Origin: Paralithodes platypus
Taxonomy: Eukaryota > Arthropoda > Malacostraca > Decapoda > Lithodidae
DNA length: 64,000 bases
Reading direction: 5' to 3'
Assembly (NCBI GenBank): GCA_032716605.1
Contig: JAVRFV010002319.1
Span: 400,859 to 464,858 of the forward strand
Both the position numbers and the translations under genes were made by a program. Each line of letters opens with the position of its first letter. Position 1 is the first letter of the stretch. Of the stretch, positions 1-8,436 are shown in pieces. Below the pieces are notes generated by a model. That model saw only the letters and a list, made by a program, of their open reading frames with translations, was not told where the DNA came from and did no database searches.

Positions 1-821
1 ACGCTACCCTGAAGGGGCTCAAGAAGCCAGAAGATATGGTCATGAAACTCCGAGACATAGGCGTGTACTGTGATGATGATGAAGTAATATTGGAGAGAAG
101 GAAGAAGAGATCGATGTCTGACGACGACAGTAACACGACCCGCAACAAGAGGCTCCGTGCCAAGTTAAATGATGACCCTCCCAACACCAGATCGATACGA
201 ACATTCCGAGGCTACACATCTAAGAAAACCCCGTGGGGTGACAGAGTATTCAGAGTCACGCCGACGGATGATACCCCACAACCCGATCCAGAAAAGTATG
301 TAGGTGGCAGAAACATCACCATCAAAATGTGTGCTGGTGAGTCTCTCAAAATTAACACTGATAGTATTAGTCCCACCATGCGTAACATGTGTCACGTATC
401 ACCCTCTCCCGGTGAGAAACACAAGTGTCCAAACATTAGCCTGAGCAGTTACCTCTACTACCAGGATCAACAATTCCCGACTAGAAAACTAAAGGTTCCG
501 ACTCTAACGGTGAACCCAAAATGCTATTGGAGTAGGGGTCGATGTTTAATAAAAAAGAAAATGAGGTACAGAAAAACCATCCAAGGAACCATCCCCAGTA
601 AAGTCATGGAACACACCCAGAAGGTAACCGAGTTAAACCGGACCGACAGCTTCGTCAGCCAGTTTACAACCACCCATCCAACAATCGGTTACTTGTTCAA
701 ACTCATAGGTCTGGACATCAGTACCGTCAACATGGATATACCTCCTACGGACCGTTACAAATTAGACACTAGTTATAGCATGCATAAGCAGGCCGAAATC
801 GGTCAAATATTGTACATGTAG
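1..821 (+). CDS. 5'-truncated virus-like protein, unknown function
   Basis: The reading frame is open from the first bases of the window to a TAG at 819-821. The first ATG is at 36, but codons upstream of it are open, so this is probably the C-terminal part of a longer protein. From the ATG there are 261 residues. The first 60 are highly charged, with an acidic DDDE stretch followed by basic RRKKR and KRLRAK runs that could serve as nuclear localisation signals. The rest is mixed, with scattered Cys, no membrane segment and no motif I recognise. It converges on the 710-residue gene, with 49 bp between the two stop codons. I do not recognise the family. Strong coding appearance, but identity unknown. 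Confidence 0.7.
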   Translation, partial: ATLKGLKKPEDMVMKLRDIGVYCDDDEVILERRKKRSMSDDDSNTTRNKRLRAKLNDDPPNTRSIRTFRGYTSKKTPWGDRVFRVTPTDDTPQPDPEKYVGGRNITIKMCAGESLKINTDSISPTMRNMCHVSPSPGEKHKCPNISLSSYLYYQDQQFPTRKLKVPTLTVNPKCYWSRGRCLIKKKMRYRKTIQGTIPSKVMEHTQKVTELNRTDSFVSQFTTTHPTIGYLFKLIGLDISTVNMDIPPTDRYKLDTSYSMHKQAEIGQILYM

Positions 822-832
822 GTAGAGGGTAA

Positions 833-868
833 AATAAACTGCAAAAAATACAAGCCATGATTTTTATT
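833..868. terminator. Paired convergent poly(A) signals
   Basis: AATAAA lies at 833-838 on the + strand, 12 bp after the stop of the first gene. TTTATT at 863-868 is AATAAA on the - strand, 3 bp after the stop of the 710-residue gene. Two convergent transcripts therefore end within a 50-bp spacer, a compact arrangement typical of large DNA viruses. Confidence 0.65.
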
Positions 869-870
869 GA

Positions 871-3003
871 CTATATCCAATCCTCATCATCGTCTCTCGC
901 TGCTTCATCAGCAATAGCATCTCTCCTAACCAGTAATACAGAGTTCAAAACTTTTCCGACATCACTACTATTAGGTGGTGGGGGTTTATCATCTTTAGGT
1001 ACAACCACTGTCCTGAGTTTGAATTGCTTATTTTTTATTAATTCCATCAATTGTGTATGTGCTGGCACAGCTAAATCTGGTGTTGGTGCTGGTGCTCGCG
1101 CCGATAAGGCTGTTGTTGGTGGTGGTGGTAGCCCCTGTGGTGGTAGCGGCGGTGGTCGTGGTATCGCCTGAAAACCTGATGGTCCCGCCTGTGGTGACGC
1201 TATCGAATGCGGCGGGGGTGTATCTGGCAGAGGTGGAGGTGACGGTGATGATAGCGAATGTGGCGGGGGTGACGATGGTATCGCCGGCACATCTGATGGT
1301 CCCACCAGTGGTGAATACTGTGGCGACGGTGGTCTCGTCTGTACACCTGATGGTCCCGCCTGTGGTGGGGGTGGTAGTGGAGAACGAGAAGACTCAAATG
1401 TTGTATCATCAAATGGTGTAGTAGAAGGTGGTCGTGGTGATATGGTAAATCTCCTGCGTTGTGCCGATCTCCTACTGTTCCGAACAGGTCCAATACCACC
1501 ATCACTGTTGTTGGGAGCCAAAGGCGTCATAGGGGTAGCCAAGGCATATACTGGAAGCTGATGAAATTCTTGATGGTAGCACCTTTCGGCTTGGTTGATA
1601 ATGTACAGACCCTCATCAAACAGGGACCTAAATGCTTCTTTGATGGTAGACATGCAGTCATCAATGAGAGTGACGATTTGGTTGGTTTGGGTATAGGGTG
1701 AAACTATTTGCGTGGAACTACAGCTACTACTACTACATTTGTTCAATTTAGCTTCTCGGTCGTACAGTGTATTGTCCATATTCGCTTTTCTCATGTAGTC
1801 GTAGAATGTATCCACCCAGACTCGCTCTGTCGTTCCGAACACCAGTGGATTGTGTGACCAGTTATACATCAAGTAGAATGATATGAAGACGGACCTAGCC
1901 TCGGAACTTTGCTCGATCTGTAAAGTCTCTGGCGGAATATTACCCAGGAACATGGCTTGCGCATTTCTATCAATATCAGATAGGTACTTGATGAGAAAGG
2001 TCGCAAAGTTCTTAAACTTTATCACATTTTTTAGAATGAAGAGTCTCTTGAGTCTTTGATACAGCATCGATGCGTTGGGTCGAGTCGTTGACTGCTGCTG
2101 TGTCTGTTCATGTTGGTGTTGGTGTTGGTCGGTTTTGATGTAGCGCGTTAGGTCGCACATCGTATCGTAGACATCGGCTTCAATGTCTATATTATTCAAC
2201 ATACGATCCGAAGTGGGATGGTTTTGGCGTAGGTTGGATATGAGAGTTAGGTTCTTCTTGGTGGTCATGGTGTAGCGATTGTGCATATCCGATATCATGT
2301 TGTACGTAACCCCCGACGTTAAAGTCTTTGCTCCATCTCCGCTGCTGACATTGAAGATGGGGCGTAGGTCTCGATTTATGAAATCATCGAAAGATGAAGG
2401 TGGACCATCATCCAGTTGAGTAGTGTCGTTGTCGTAATATAACTGAGAGTAGTTGAACATATCGTTGCTACTCGGAGGGTTGAAAGTGACCAGTTGAGAG
2501 TTGTTGAGTTGGTATTGGGGTAAGTCATTCACGTAGCATCTATTACCGCACCCGACGATGTTGGAGGTGGTTGATCTGGAGAATATAGTGTAGGGTGGTA
2601 GGATACATGGGACAAACTTGGTGTCACTGAAGCTGTTTTGTATACTAGAAAGGCGAGAGGCAATGTCCGTGTGGGCTGTAGCTTGACTGTCCAACAATTC
2701 TCTGAACTTGAGTTTGAAGTTGTTGCGTTCAGCTTCTGTGACATACACGTCAGCCAACGAGTTCAAATCCAATTGGGGGTTGTATGCTAGCTTCATCAAC
2801 ATACTAATGGTTTTTTCGACATTAACCACCCCGAATGTTGCATCTAACCCGCCTTCTGTTATAAAATCGAATATGCGTCTATCCACCACTGATGGGTCCA
2901 AATCTTTGAATAGTCTGGCCACGACCGTCTGGCTGTAACGTACGGTATCCATCATCATCCCCTCCAACATTTGGTCCAATTTGCTCTTCCATATGTGAGA
3001 CAT
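871..3003 (-). CDS. 710-residue virus-like protein with proline-rich tail
   Basis: Intact ORF from ATG (3003-3001) to TAG (873-871). Residues 1 to about 290 look globular, with no signal peptide or membrane helix. A His/Gln-rich spacer lies near 291-304, a second globular block runs to about 510, and a Ser/Cys cluster lies near 430. A basic patch (RRSAQRRR) precedes a long proline-rich, disordered tail at about 518-641, after which a short conserved-looking C terminus ends in acidic DDDEDW. This architecture suits a structural or scaffold protein of a virion or a nuclear protein, but that is inference. The tail uses short repeated PPP/GPS modules, a common site of length variation. It converges with the upstream + gene. 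I do not recognise the family; that it is a real gene is very likely. Confidence 0.8.
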   Translation of the reverse strand: MSHIWKSKLDQMLEGMMMDTVRYSQTVVARLFKDLDPSVVDRRIFDFITEGGLDATFGVVNVEKTISMLMKLAYNPQLDLNSLADVYVTEAERNNFKLKFRELLDSQATAHTDIASRLSSIQNSFSDTKFVPCILPPYTIFSRSTTSNIVGCGNRCYVNDLPQYQLNNSQLVTFNPPSSNDMFNYSQLYYDNDTTQLDDGPPSSFDDFINRDLRPIFNVSSGDGAKTLTSGVTYNMISDMHNRYTMTTKKNLTLISNLRQNHPTSDRMLNNIDIEADVYDTMCDLTRYIKTDQHQHQHEQTQQQSTTRPNASMLYQRLKRLFILKNVIKFKNFATFLIKYLSDIDRNAQAMFLGNIPPETLQIEQSSEARSVFISFYLMYNWSHNPLVFGTTERVWVDTFYDYMRKANMDNTLYDREAKLNKCSSSSCSSTQIVSPYTQTNQIVTLIDDCMSTIKEAFRSLFDEGLYIINQAERCYHQEFHQLPVYALATPMTPLAPNNSDGGIGPVRNSRRSAQRRRFTISPRPPSTTPFDDTTFESSRSPLPPPPQAGPSGVQTRPPSPQYSPLVGPSDVPAIPSSPPPHSLSSPSPPPLPDTPPPHSIASPQAGPSGFQAIPRPPPLPPQGLPPPPTTALSARAPAPTPDLAVPAHTQLMELIKNKQFKLRTVVVPKDDKPPPPNSSDVGKVLNSVLLVRRDAIADEAARDDDEDWI

Positions 3004-3291
3004 TGTGCCAGGCTATTCTAACTTGCCGTTGAGGGTGGTACCTCCACAAAAATACACACATTACCCCACTAACTCGAGCGGCTTTTTGACTCATTTCAAC
3101 CTTTCCGTCAGTTGGGATACGATGTCGCGCAATCTACTGAGTATTTCTTCATTCGTGGTGTCCGGTTAGTCTGGGTAGAAATGTCGGCCGTCTTTTGTTG
3201 TCGTGTCGCCTCGTCTTTGGGGGGGTGAGTTTTCGGTAGATCTGATCAGGATATGATAAACGCTCATCATTGAAAAATTAATCTTTGTGTA
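3004..3291 (-). other. Spacer with a short coding-like remnant
   Basis: No complete gene. A 24-codon open stretch (3091-3165, stop at 3091-3093) reads as a Leu/Arg/Glu helix on the - strand and is in the same frame as the gene at 3292-3747, but it lacks an ATG and is separated by stops at 3166-3168 and 3292-3294. It may be a decayed extension of that gene or chance. Confidence 0.3.
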
Positions 3292-3747
3292 TTATTCTAG
3301 TCCTCTTCTGATGGAGGGTGGTTGGAGTTGAATCGAATCGTAATCCATGACGATGAACCCAAAGATTTCGACGCCTTCGTCAAGTTTCAACGCCACTGGA
3401 GTGTGTGGACCCAGTTCCGTGCCGTCGCAAAATGTGCATAGGTTAGGGTTGGATAAACTTGATCAACTGGGAGGTTTTGTGGTGTAGAGACAGGTCCATC
3501 AAACTTACGCTGATTTCACCCTCCTCGGATTGGGGAAGGTTGTGGGTAGACCCTGACCGTTCAGGAACACTACAGATGCCACATTGTTGAAATTGATGAA
3601 CTCGTATAGCGACACGAAAAGCGAACTTTTAAGGTGAGCGTTGTCCACCAGGATAGATTCGCCGTCACATTTCACGACCATCAGAGTGTCAACAGATATG
3701 ATGGGAGGATAGTTGATAACTCGAGGCGAGCTGGTATAGCTTCTCAT
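3292..3747 (-). CDS. Small virus-like protein, interrupted by stops or a 51-nt intron
   Basis: Two coding-like segments lie in the same - strand frame. The first starts with ATG at 3747-3745 and runs to a TAA at 3505-3507. The second runs from about 3462 to a TAA at 3292-3294 and has good amino-acid composition (TFCDGTE, IFGFIVMDYD). Both in-frame stops between them fall inside 3458-3508, a segment of exactly 51 nt that begins GTAAGT and ends AAG, so removing it keeps frame. A tiny intron is possible; two nonsense changes in a decaying gene are the alternative. The product would be about 130 residues with no membrane segment. Function unknown. Confidence 0.45.
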
Positions 3748-3787
3748 GGTTTGATGTTTCCGTGGTGTCTGTCTGGTAATATTTTAG

Positions 3788-4012
3788 CTAGGGTCGGAGT
3801 TTCAGAATGTAGGTTCCATACTTAGTTCTCTTGTAGTTCTGTGGCAGATTTGATGACACTGGCGATGGTGACGAGACTGTTACTGTTGCCGCTGGCGAGG
3901 GTGATATTACTACTATTGGTGATGGTGGCGATGGAGGGTGAGAACTCGGAACCAAAACCAAACTTCTTAATACTGGTTTAGCTGACCCGAACGAACTGGA
4001 TATGTCCCTCAT
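3788..4012 (-). CDS. Small Ser/Pro-rich protein, possibly a truncated gene
   Basis: ORF of 74 codons from ATG (4012-4010) to TAG (3788). The middle is made of Ser, Pro, Val and Ala repeats, and the C terminus is basic (YKRTKYG). A TATA-like ATTATATAG lies 36 bp upstream of the ATG, nearly the same spacing as before the large gene at 11113. The neighbouring gene at 3747 is in another frame, so the two could be one gene split by an indel. No recognised family. Confidence 0.45.
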   Translation of the reverse strand: MRDISSSFGSAKPVLRSLVLVPSSHPPSPPSPIVVISPSPAATVTVSSPSPVSSNLPQNYKRTKYGTYILKLRP

Positions 4013-4047
4013 CCTTGCGACTCAAATGTTTAACATTTTCAACAGGT

Positions 4048-4056
4048 CTATATAAT
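4048..4056 (-). promoter_or_regulatory. TATA-like box for the - strand gene at 4012
   Basis: ATTATATAG read on the - strand, ending 36 bp before the ATG. A near-identical element (TATATATAG) sits 37 bp before the ATG at 11113, which suggests a shared promoter type. Confidence 0.4.
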
Positions 4057-4331
4057 CGTAGTTGATGTGTATCCCTCATTCCTGTTTGCTCTTTAGCATT
4101 ACCATATAGTCGGGATCAAATATTTAAGGAGGATAAGTCTCGCTCCTAGAGATGACCATCTCACCGAACCTCTTTCTTTGATATTTTTGTCGAGTCAAAA
4201 ATCCCCAACACCATGTCAATAATGGCAAACAAACTCGGAAGGATTTTTGTCGGTTGGTATGAGGTTTTGGCCATGTGATAGCTTAGGCGTAACATATAGG
4301 AATACCCTATCGTTTGGAACACCTAAATTAT

Positions 4332-4478
4332 ACCGCGCTGGTGCAGGGCCACCCAACCCACCCACCACTACTGTGTGCTGGTACCAGGCGGTCACCCATC
4401 CAACTACTGACCAGACCCCACGTTGCTTAACCTCGCTGATTTAAACCAGCGTTGCCAACCCCATAGGCCAGGGTTGCC
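4332..4478 (-). repeat. 5S rRNA-derived retroposon (SINE3-like) insertion
   Basis: On the - strand the sequence carries GGTTAAGCAACG (4422-4436 region) and TTGGATGGGTGACCGCCTGG (4384-4403), the internal A and C control elements of animal 5S rRNA in the right order and spacing. The first third of 5S and the normal 3' end are replaced by other sequence. Compared with the paralogous copy near 5960, this block is a clean insertion: flanking bases align on both sides and the other copy is empty. It is therefore a 5S-derived mobile sequence or retropseudogene rather than a working 5S gene. Its presence in the virus-like block argues that the block has resided in a nucleus with host retroelements. 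Confidence 0.75.
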
Positions 4479-4503
4479 ACGACCCCTCTGACACCCTCGA
4501 TCG

Positions 4504-4511
4504 CTTATATA
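4504..4511 (-). promoter_or_regulatory. TATA box in the duplicated segment
   Basis: TATATAAG on the - strand, conserved in the paralogous segment at 5985-5992. No convincing ORF follows it in either copy. Confidence 0.3.
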
Positions 4512-4855
4512 CACTCGAGAGGATGGAGATGGATACAGTAAAAAATATAGCTCACAATTGTATTGAAGCAGTATACAAAACATGGTAACGTACATCCAAA
4601 AAATGAACATGCAGGTTCACAGACTTAATAGTAGAATATCCGAAACACAAAATAGGCAAAGTTGACTATGTATAATGTCTAGAGAAATACAACCCAAAAC
4701 CACCACCCACCAACCCGTACATTATCCTGATTGTTACCCAGACTGTTGTGGGAATTGCTGGCTGACTACTCAGCGAAATACAAAGAAAAAGACATCTAGG
4801 ATACATTAATAGCCACCACCACCACCACCACCACCAACACCATAGGGCGCATTCT

Positions 4856-5760
4856 CTGTATGTAAAGTAGTGGGGGGTGGTGTTGGTCTGATCGGTTCGC
4901 ATCCTCACTTCATATAGGCTAAGGAGCTAGATTTAAGTTAGAATGTAAGGTATATGTGGCAGCTTGGAAGTAACGTAAAATGCTCGTCTAGGCGAGATCA
5001 CCTCACTTAACCTCACCTCATTCCTCACACTCACCCTTGTACATACAGGCCTCAAAAACCTACCTTCTATTTAAAATTCAACAAATATCAATCGCCCAGG
5101 TTCGAAACTCGCTCGGAGCAACATCATCCCTTTTTAATTTTTTGACATTGTTGTCGTACTAAATTCAAAAAATATCAATCGCCCAGATTCGAAACTCGCT
5201 CGGAGCAACATCATCCCTTTTTAATTTTTTTACATTGTTGTCGTACTAAATTCAAAAAATATCAATCGCCCAGATTCGAAACTCGCTCGGAGCAACATCA
5301 TCCCTTTTTAATGTTTTGTCATTTTTGTCGTACTTGTGGCCAGTTAAGGCGAGAGCGCCTTCTCGGCAACATGTAAAGTAGTCGGGGGGTGGTGTTGGTC
5401 AGATCGGTTCGCATCCTCACTTCATATAGGCTAAGGAGCTAGATTTAAGTTAGAATGTAAGGTATATGGGACAGCTTATGGTAACTTTAGTAGCGACTTA
5501 TAATGCTCGTCTAGGCGAGATCACCTCACTTAACCTCACCTCATTACTCACACTCACCCTTGTACATACAGTCCTTACAAACCTCCCTCATATTTAAAAT
5601 TCAACATATATCAATCGCCCGGGTTCGAAACTCGCTCGGAGCAACATCATCCCTTTTTAATTCTTTGATATTTTTGTCATACTTGTGGTCAGTTAAGGCG
5701 AGAGCGCCTTCTCGGCAACATGTAAAGTAGTGGGGGGGGGGGGGTGTTGGTCAGATCATT
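4856..5760. repeat. Nested tandem repeat, about 350-bp unit, hr-like
   Basis: A unit beginning near GTAAAGTAGTGGGG recurs at about 4863, 5371 and 5721. It includes a short palindrome (CTCGTCTAGGCGAG, about 4984 and 5508), a CACCTCACTTAACCTC stretch, and an imperfect inverted repeat (AAGGCGAGAGCGCCTT, about 5346 and 5696). The first unit is longer because an 87-bp subunit is triplicated. A (CCA)n run precedes it (4813-4838) and a G-run lies at 5731. No gene is present. Repeats with palindromes in an intergenic gap of a large arthropod virus resemble homologous regions that act as origins or enhancers; here that role is inference. Confidence 0.7.
5085..5340. repeat. 87-bp subunit in three tandem copies
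   Basis: Copies carry TCAATCGCCCAG at 5088, 5175 and 5262, an exact 87-bp period; a fourth diverged single copy is near 5612. Each holds GTTCGAAACTCGCTCGGAGC, whose GTTCGA core resembles a tRNA T-arm, followed by a T-rich run. Confidence 0.75.
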
Positions 5761-5814
5761 TTTTGTTAACATTTTTGTTGTACTTGTGGTCAGTCTAGTA
5801 TGTAACATAAAGTC

Positions 5815-6044
5815 GAAAATCATGTTTAAAAATCCCCGACAGCGTGCCAGTAAATGGCTAACAGACTCGGACGAGTTTTGTTGGTTGGTATGAGGTTTTG
5901 GTTATTTGGTAATTTGGGCGCGACTTATAGGTAAACCCTATTTGGAACACACCCAAACTACGACTCCTCTGACATCCCCGCTCGCTTATATACCCTCGGT
6001 GGGATAGAGATAGAGAAAGACAAGCAGAAACATAGGTCACATTT
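5815..6044 (-). other. 3' flank of the membrane gene, parent of the 4179 duplicate
   Basis: Contains a TATA-like TATATAAG (- strand, 5985-5992) and the empty site equivalent to the 5S-like insertion. The only ORF here is 60 codons and is not preserved in the duplicate, so I call no gene. Confidence 0.5.
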
Positions 6045-6049
6045 TTATT
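6044..6049 (-). terminator. Poly(A) signal overlapping the stop codon
   Basis: AATAAA on the - strand; its TAA is the stop codon of the membrane-protein gene (6047-6045). Such overlap is frequent in compact viral genomes. Confidence 0.6.
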
Positions 6050-7616
6050 GAATCAGTTCACAAAACAGGGTAAAGTACATCCAGAAACTAAACATGCCAG
6101 TCCACAGAGTTGATAGTAAAATATCTGGCACACAAAATAGACGGAGTTGACAATGTATAATGTCTAGAATAATAGAACACAACACCCCACCCACCAACCC
6201 GTACAGGATCCTGATTCCGAACCCGACTGTCATGGGAACCAACTGCTGACTGAGCACGAAACCAGATATGGTCTGGGTCGCGTTGAGAGTTAGCACCACC
6301 ACCATCTGAACACCCAGAGTTGCCAAAATGTTCTTGAACGGACTCCAGCGGTCAGATATACAGGCGGCACACAATTTGAATGCATAACCCAAACCGAATC
6401 CAACCAAGACCCAGAGCCTGTAGTCTATAGTTAGGAGCAGAATGGTATCTTGTATGTGGGCTGTAGTGGCTCTCCCGACCAATATCTCGTTGTAGTAGAA
6501 GGCTCGCAGCAACTCTGACTGCATAGTTGAGATAGCCAGAATCATGATACAGTAACGTACCTTTTGTGTAATATCGTAGGACCTTTGAGTCTGATATTTG
6601 GTACTGCTGCAATTTGTTCGCATCAAGTCTTCCCAGTCGAGCATGTCCGAAACTATTCTGTTATTCTTCATCTTTCGCATATTCAGTCGGGGAATCAATC
6701 TGAATAGGTGCGCGTACAGACGTCCGAGGACTACAGAGAGGATGTACGCCACGCACGGAATCAGGATTCTCCGGCTCGACTTCGACGCTTCGGTCATTGA
6801 AGGAGCGGGTTGCGCTGTGGTATTCTTAAGCCAGTTGGGTTCTTCTGTCATGACGAAGACGGCGGCTTCGTTGTTGTTGTCGACTTCTCCCTCCTCTATA
6901 TTCAAGTTGGTTAGCACGGAGTGGCTCTCCTCAGTCATGTGTTTGGAGTACTTGAATATGACCTCTCCATTGGTGCTGGTGGCGGTGGCGGTGAAATCCG
7001 TAGTTGTCGCTCGCTCGATGGTGATGTAGCTCGCCAACAAGACTCCCGAGAGGATGCCAAATGCTACCGGTTTGCACATGGACATCACTCTACCGGTAGT
7101 GTAGTAGAGGTGCGTGGTTCGACGTAACAGTCCCACCAGCCAGACACACATCGAAACTAACAGTACTACGAATAGAGTGGCGTCTCGAATGTATCCATAG
7201 GTGGACAGAGCCAGTCCGACCAACATACACAATCTACAGGAGAACTCTCGGATGATACACCGGTTAAACTCTGCAAACTCTTTCGAGACATACTTGGTGA
7301 TTATAAAGACCCTCGACGAACCAGCCGAGTCAGACGAAGTCCAATTGACGCCGTAGACAACCAGGAACGCGAAGATGAAGACCAGGTACACATAGCGAAT
7401 GAACCAAGCCAGCGGTCCGAAGTATCCTAATGAGAAGAGACCGTAGGGGCTATAAGACCGTGTCAGTTGAACCCAAAACCAAACTTCCACAGTGGTTTGA
7501 AGTGACAGTATAACCTGGTACAAGTAGGATTGTGGAGTGTGAGAGGCGAAGCGTTCTCGGCTGCGTCGTACATACTCGTCTCGGGTGTAATATGGAGGCG
7601 GAGATGGAATTAACAC
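6045..7616 (-). CDS. Multi-pass membrane protein, virus-like, start unresolved
   Basis: Open frame of 523 codons ending at TAA 6047-6045. About nine or ten hydrophobic helices are visible, near residues 69-90, 129-143, 145-164, 182-200, 283-301, 354-373, 391-415, 430-453, 461-485 and 499-519. Between the fourth and fifth lies a polar acidic loop (201-282) with an NTT glycosylation sequon, probably lumenal or external. The frame begins at GTG (7616) after an in-frame TAG at 7629-7631, and the first in-frame ATG is only at residue 131, so the true start is missing, spliced or shifted. It would act in a cell or virion membrane. The fold is not one I recognise; it is not a standard seven-helix receptor. 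The 3' end is duplicated at 4479-4790. Confidence 0.75.
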   Translation of the reverse strand: MLIPSPPPYYTRDEYVRRSRERFASHTPQSYLYQVILSLQTTVEVWFWVQLTRSYSPYGLFSLGYFGPLAWFIRYVYLVFIFAFLVVYGVNWTSSDSAGSSRVFIITKYVSKEFAEFNRCIIREFSCRLCMLVGLALSTYGYIRDATLFVVLLVSMCVWLVGLLRRTTHLYYTTGRVMSMCKPVAFGILSGVLLASYITIERATTTDFTATATSTNGEVIFKYSKHMTEESHSVLTNLNIEEGEVDNNNEAAVFVMTEEPNWLKNTTAQPAPSMTEASKSSRRILIPCVAYILSVVLGRLYAHLFRLIPRLNMRKMKNNRIVSDMLDWEDLMRTNCSSTKYQTQRSYDITQKVRYCIMILAISTMQSELLRAFYYNEILVGRATTAHIQDTILLLTIDYRLWVLVGFGLGYAFKLCAACISDRWSPFKNILATLGVQMVVVLTLNATQTISGFVLSQQLVPMTVGFGIRILYGLVGGVLCSIILDIIHCQLRLFCVPDILLSTLWTGMFSFWMYFTLFCELIQ

Positions 7617-7631
7617 CTTACGAGCGGCCTA

Positions 7632-8082
7632 TGCGGTTTATTTATGTGTACCGCACAGCGGGGTGTTTTTAGCCAAAATAGGGCTGTTTACGTGATCATT
7701 TTCATGCCTAAATAAGACCCAGAACGTAAAACAAGTACCTATCCCTGAAAGGGCATAAACAGAGCTTTCGAATGACACCATAACGATCCTTGTATGATGG
7801 ATAGTTTTCTTGCAATAACCGTGCAACACGAGTGCAAAAAGCAGGTAATTCGGTACTTTCAGTACATAATTGAGTATGTAGCGAGTGAGAGAGGGAGGAG
7901 GGAGCTGAGATTTGTGTCAGTAGGTTCGCCGCGGTGGTCTGGAGCAGTCATACGCTCGCTAGTCTCCTGCCACCACTTGTCTCTCTCTCTCAGCCACATT
8001 ACGTGCTGAAATTGCCACTCGAGTTATGTCGAGCGCCGCCACATAGTCCAGCTTTATTTAACTCGACTTATGTTGCTCGCCG
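7632..8082. other. Spacer between two - strand genes
   Basis: No convincing gene. It holds a purine-rich then CT-rich stretch (7877-7995), two related copies of a CTCGA(G/C)TTATG motif near 8021 and 8063, and the poly(A) signal for the next gene. A 63-codon - strand frame at 7638-7829 contains one hydrophobic stretch but starts with GTG. It could be part of an upstream exon of the membrane gene, though nothing confirms this. Confidence 0.4.
8053..8058 (-). terminator. Poly(A) signal for the acidic small protein
   Basis: TTTATT on the + strand (AATAAA on -), 25 bp past the stop of the gene at 8083-8436. Confidence 0.5.
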
Positions 8083-8436
8083 CTAAATAAGGGTTAAAAA
8101 TGAGGCCCGTTCTAGATCCTCCACCCCTCCTAATTTTTGTGGCACAGTAGTGTTGTTGTGGTCTGTTGTTGAAGATTCGTCTACGTTCACCTCCGATAGT
8201 ATGGGTGGTTGCGCATGAGCCCCTCCCGAAGATGTGTCTGGTATGGTACTTTGGTGGTGGTTGTCGTCGGATTCTTCTTCACCATCTTCTTCTTTGGCTT
8301 GAGCGTTGTTGCCTTCCTCTTCGACTTTGTGTCGCTCTGTCGTATTTTCGCTCTCTGGGTGTTGTTGGTGATGTTCAACATGATGATCGTCGTCGTTCGA
8401 GGGTATAGCTTCATAGTAGTCCTGCTTATATTCCAT
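8083..8436 (-). CDS. Small acidic His/Glu-rich protein
   Basis: ORF of 117 codons from ATG (8436-8434) to a stop at 8083. It is almost wholly polar: DDDHHVEHHQQH near residues 15-27, Glu/Lys/Asp-rich at 35-60, then Ser/Thr-rich. There is no helix for a membrane, no Cys pairs and no catalytic motif. It looks like a disordered accessory protein. A TATA-like box lies about 95 bp upstream (8531-8540) and a poly(A) signal follows. The first 66 bp overlap head-to-head with the start region of the + gene at 8371-8718, so one of the two starts may be wrong. Function unknown. Confidence 0.5.
   Translation of the reverse strand: MEYKQDYYEAIPSNDDDHHVEHHQQHPESENTTERHKVEEEGNNAQAKEEDGEEESDDNHHQSTIPDTSSGGAHAQPPILSEVNVDESSTTDHNNTTVPQKLGGVEDLERASFLTLI

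Larger units (their letters stand above)
4179..4790 (-). pseudogene. Broken duplicate of the 3' end of the 523-residue membrane gene
   Basis: This segment is a diverged direct repeat of 5815-6265. Bases 4479-4790 match the last 70 or so codons of the membrane-protein gene plus its 3' flank; 4179-4331 match 5815-5960 further downstream. In the duplicate the coding part is split between two frames (4666-4790 and about 4560-4610), so the C-terminal helices are no longer in one ORF. The recognisable peptides include RIMYGLVGG versus RILYGLVGG and FWMYVTMFC versus FWMYFTLFC. A 147-bp 5S-rRNA-like segment interrupts the duplicate. No start, no promoter and only the extreme C terminus are present, so it cannot encode a functional copy. 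Confidence 0.75.

Noticed and set aside
3334..3441. + strand coding segment rich in Asp, Phe and Val
   Set aside because: It is the antisense of a better-supported - strand frame and has no matching upstream exon.
4332..4478. Functional 5S rRNA gene
   Set aside because: The 5' third and 3' end of 5S are not present and there is no T-run terminator at the proper place.
6045..7616. Seven-helix receptor
   Set aside because: Helix number (about nine or ten), a long acidic middle loop and no receptor motifs.
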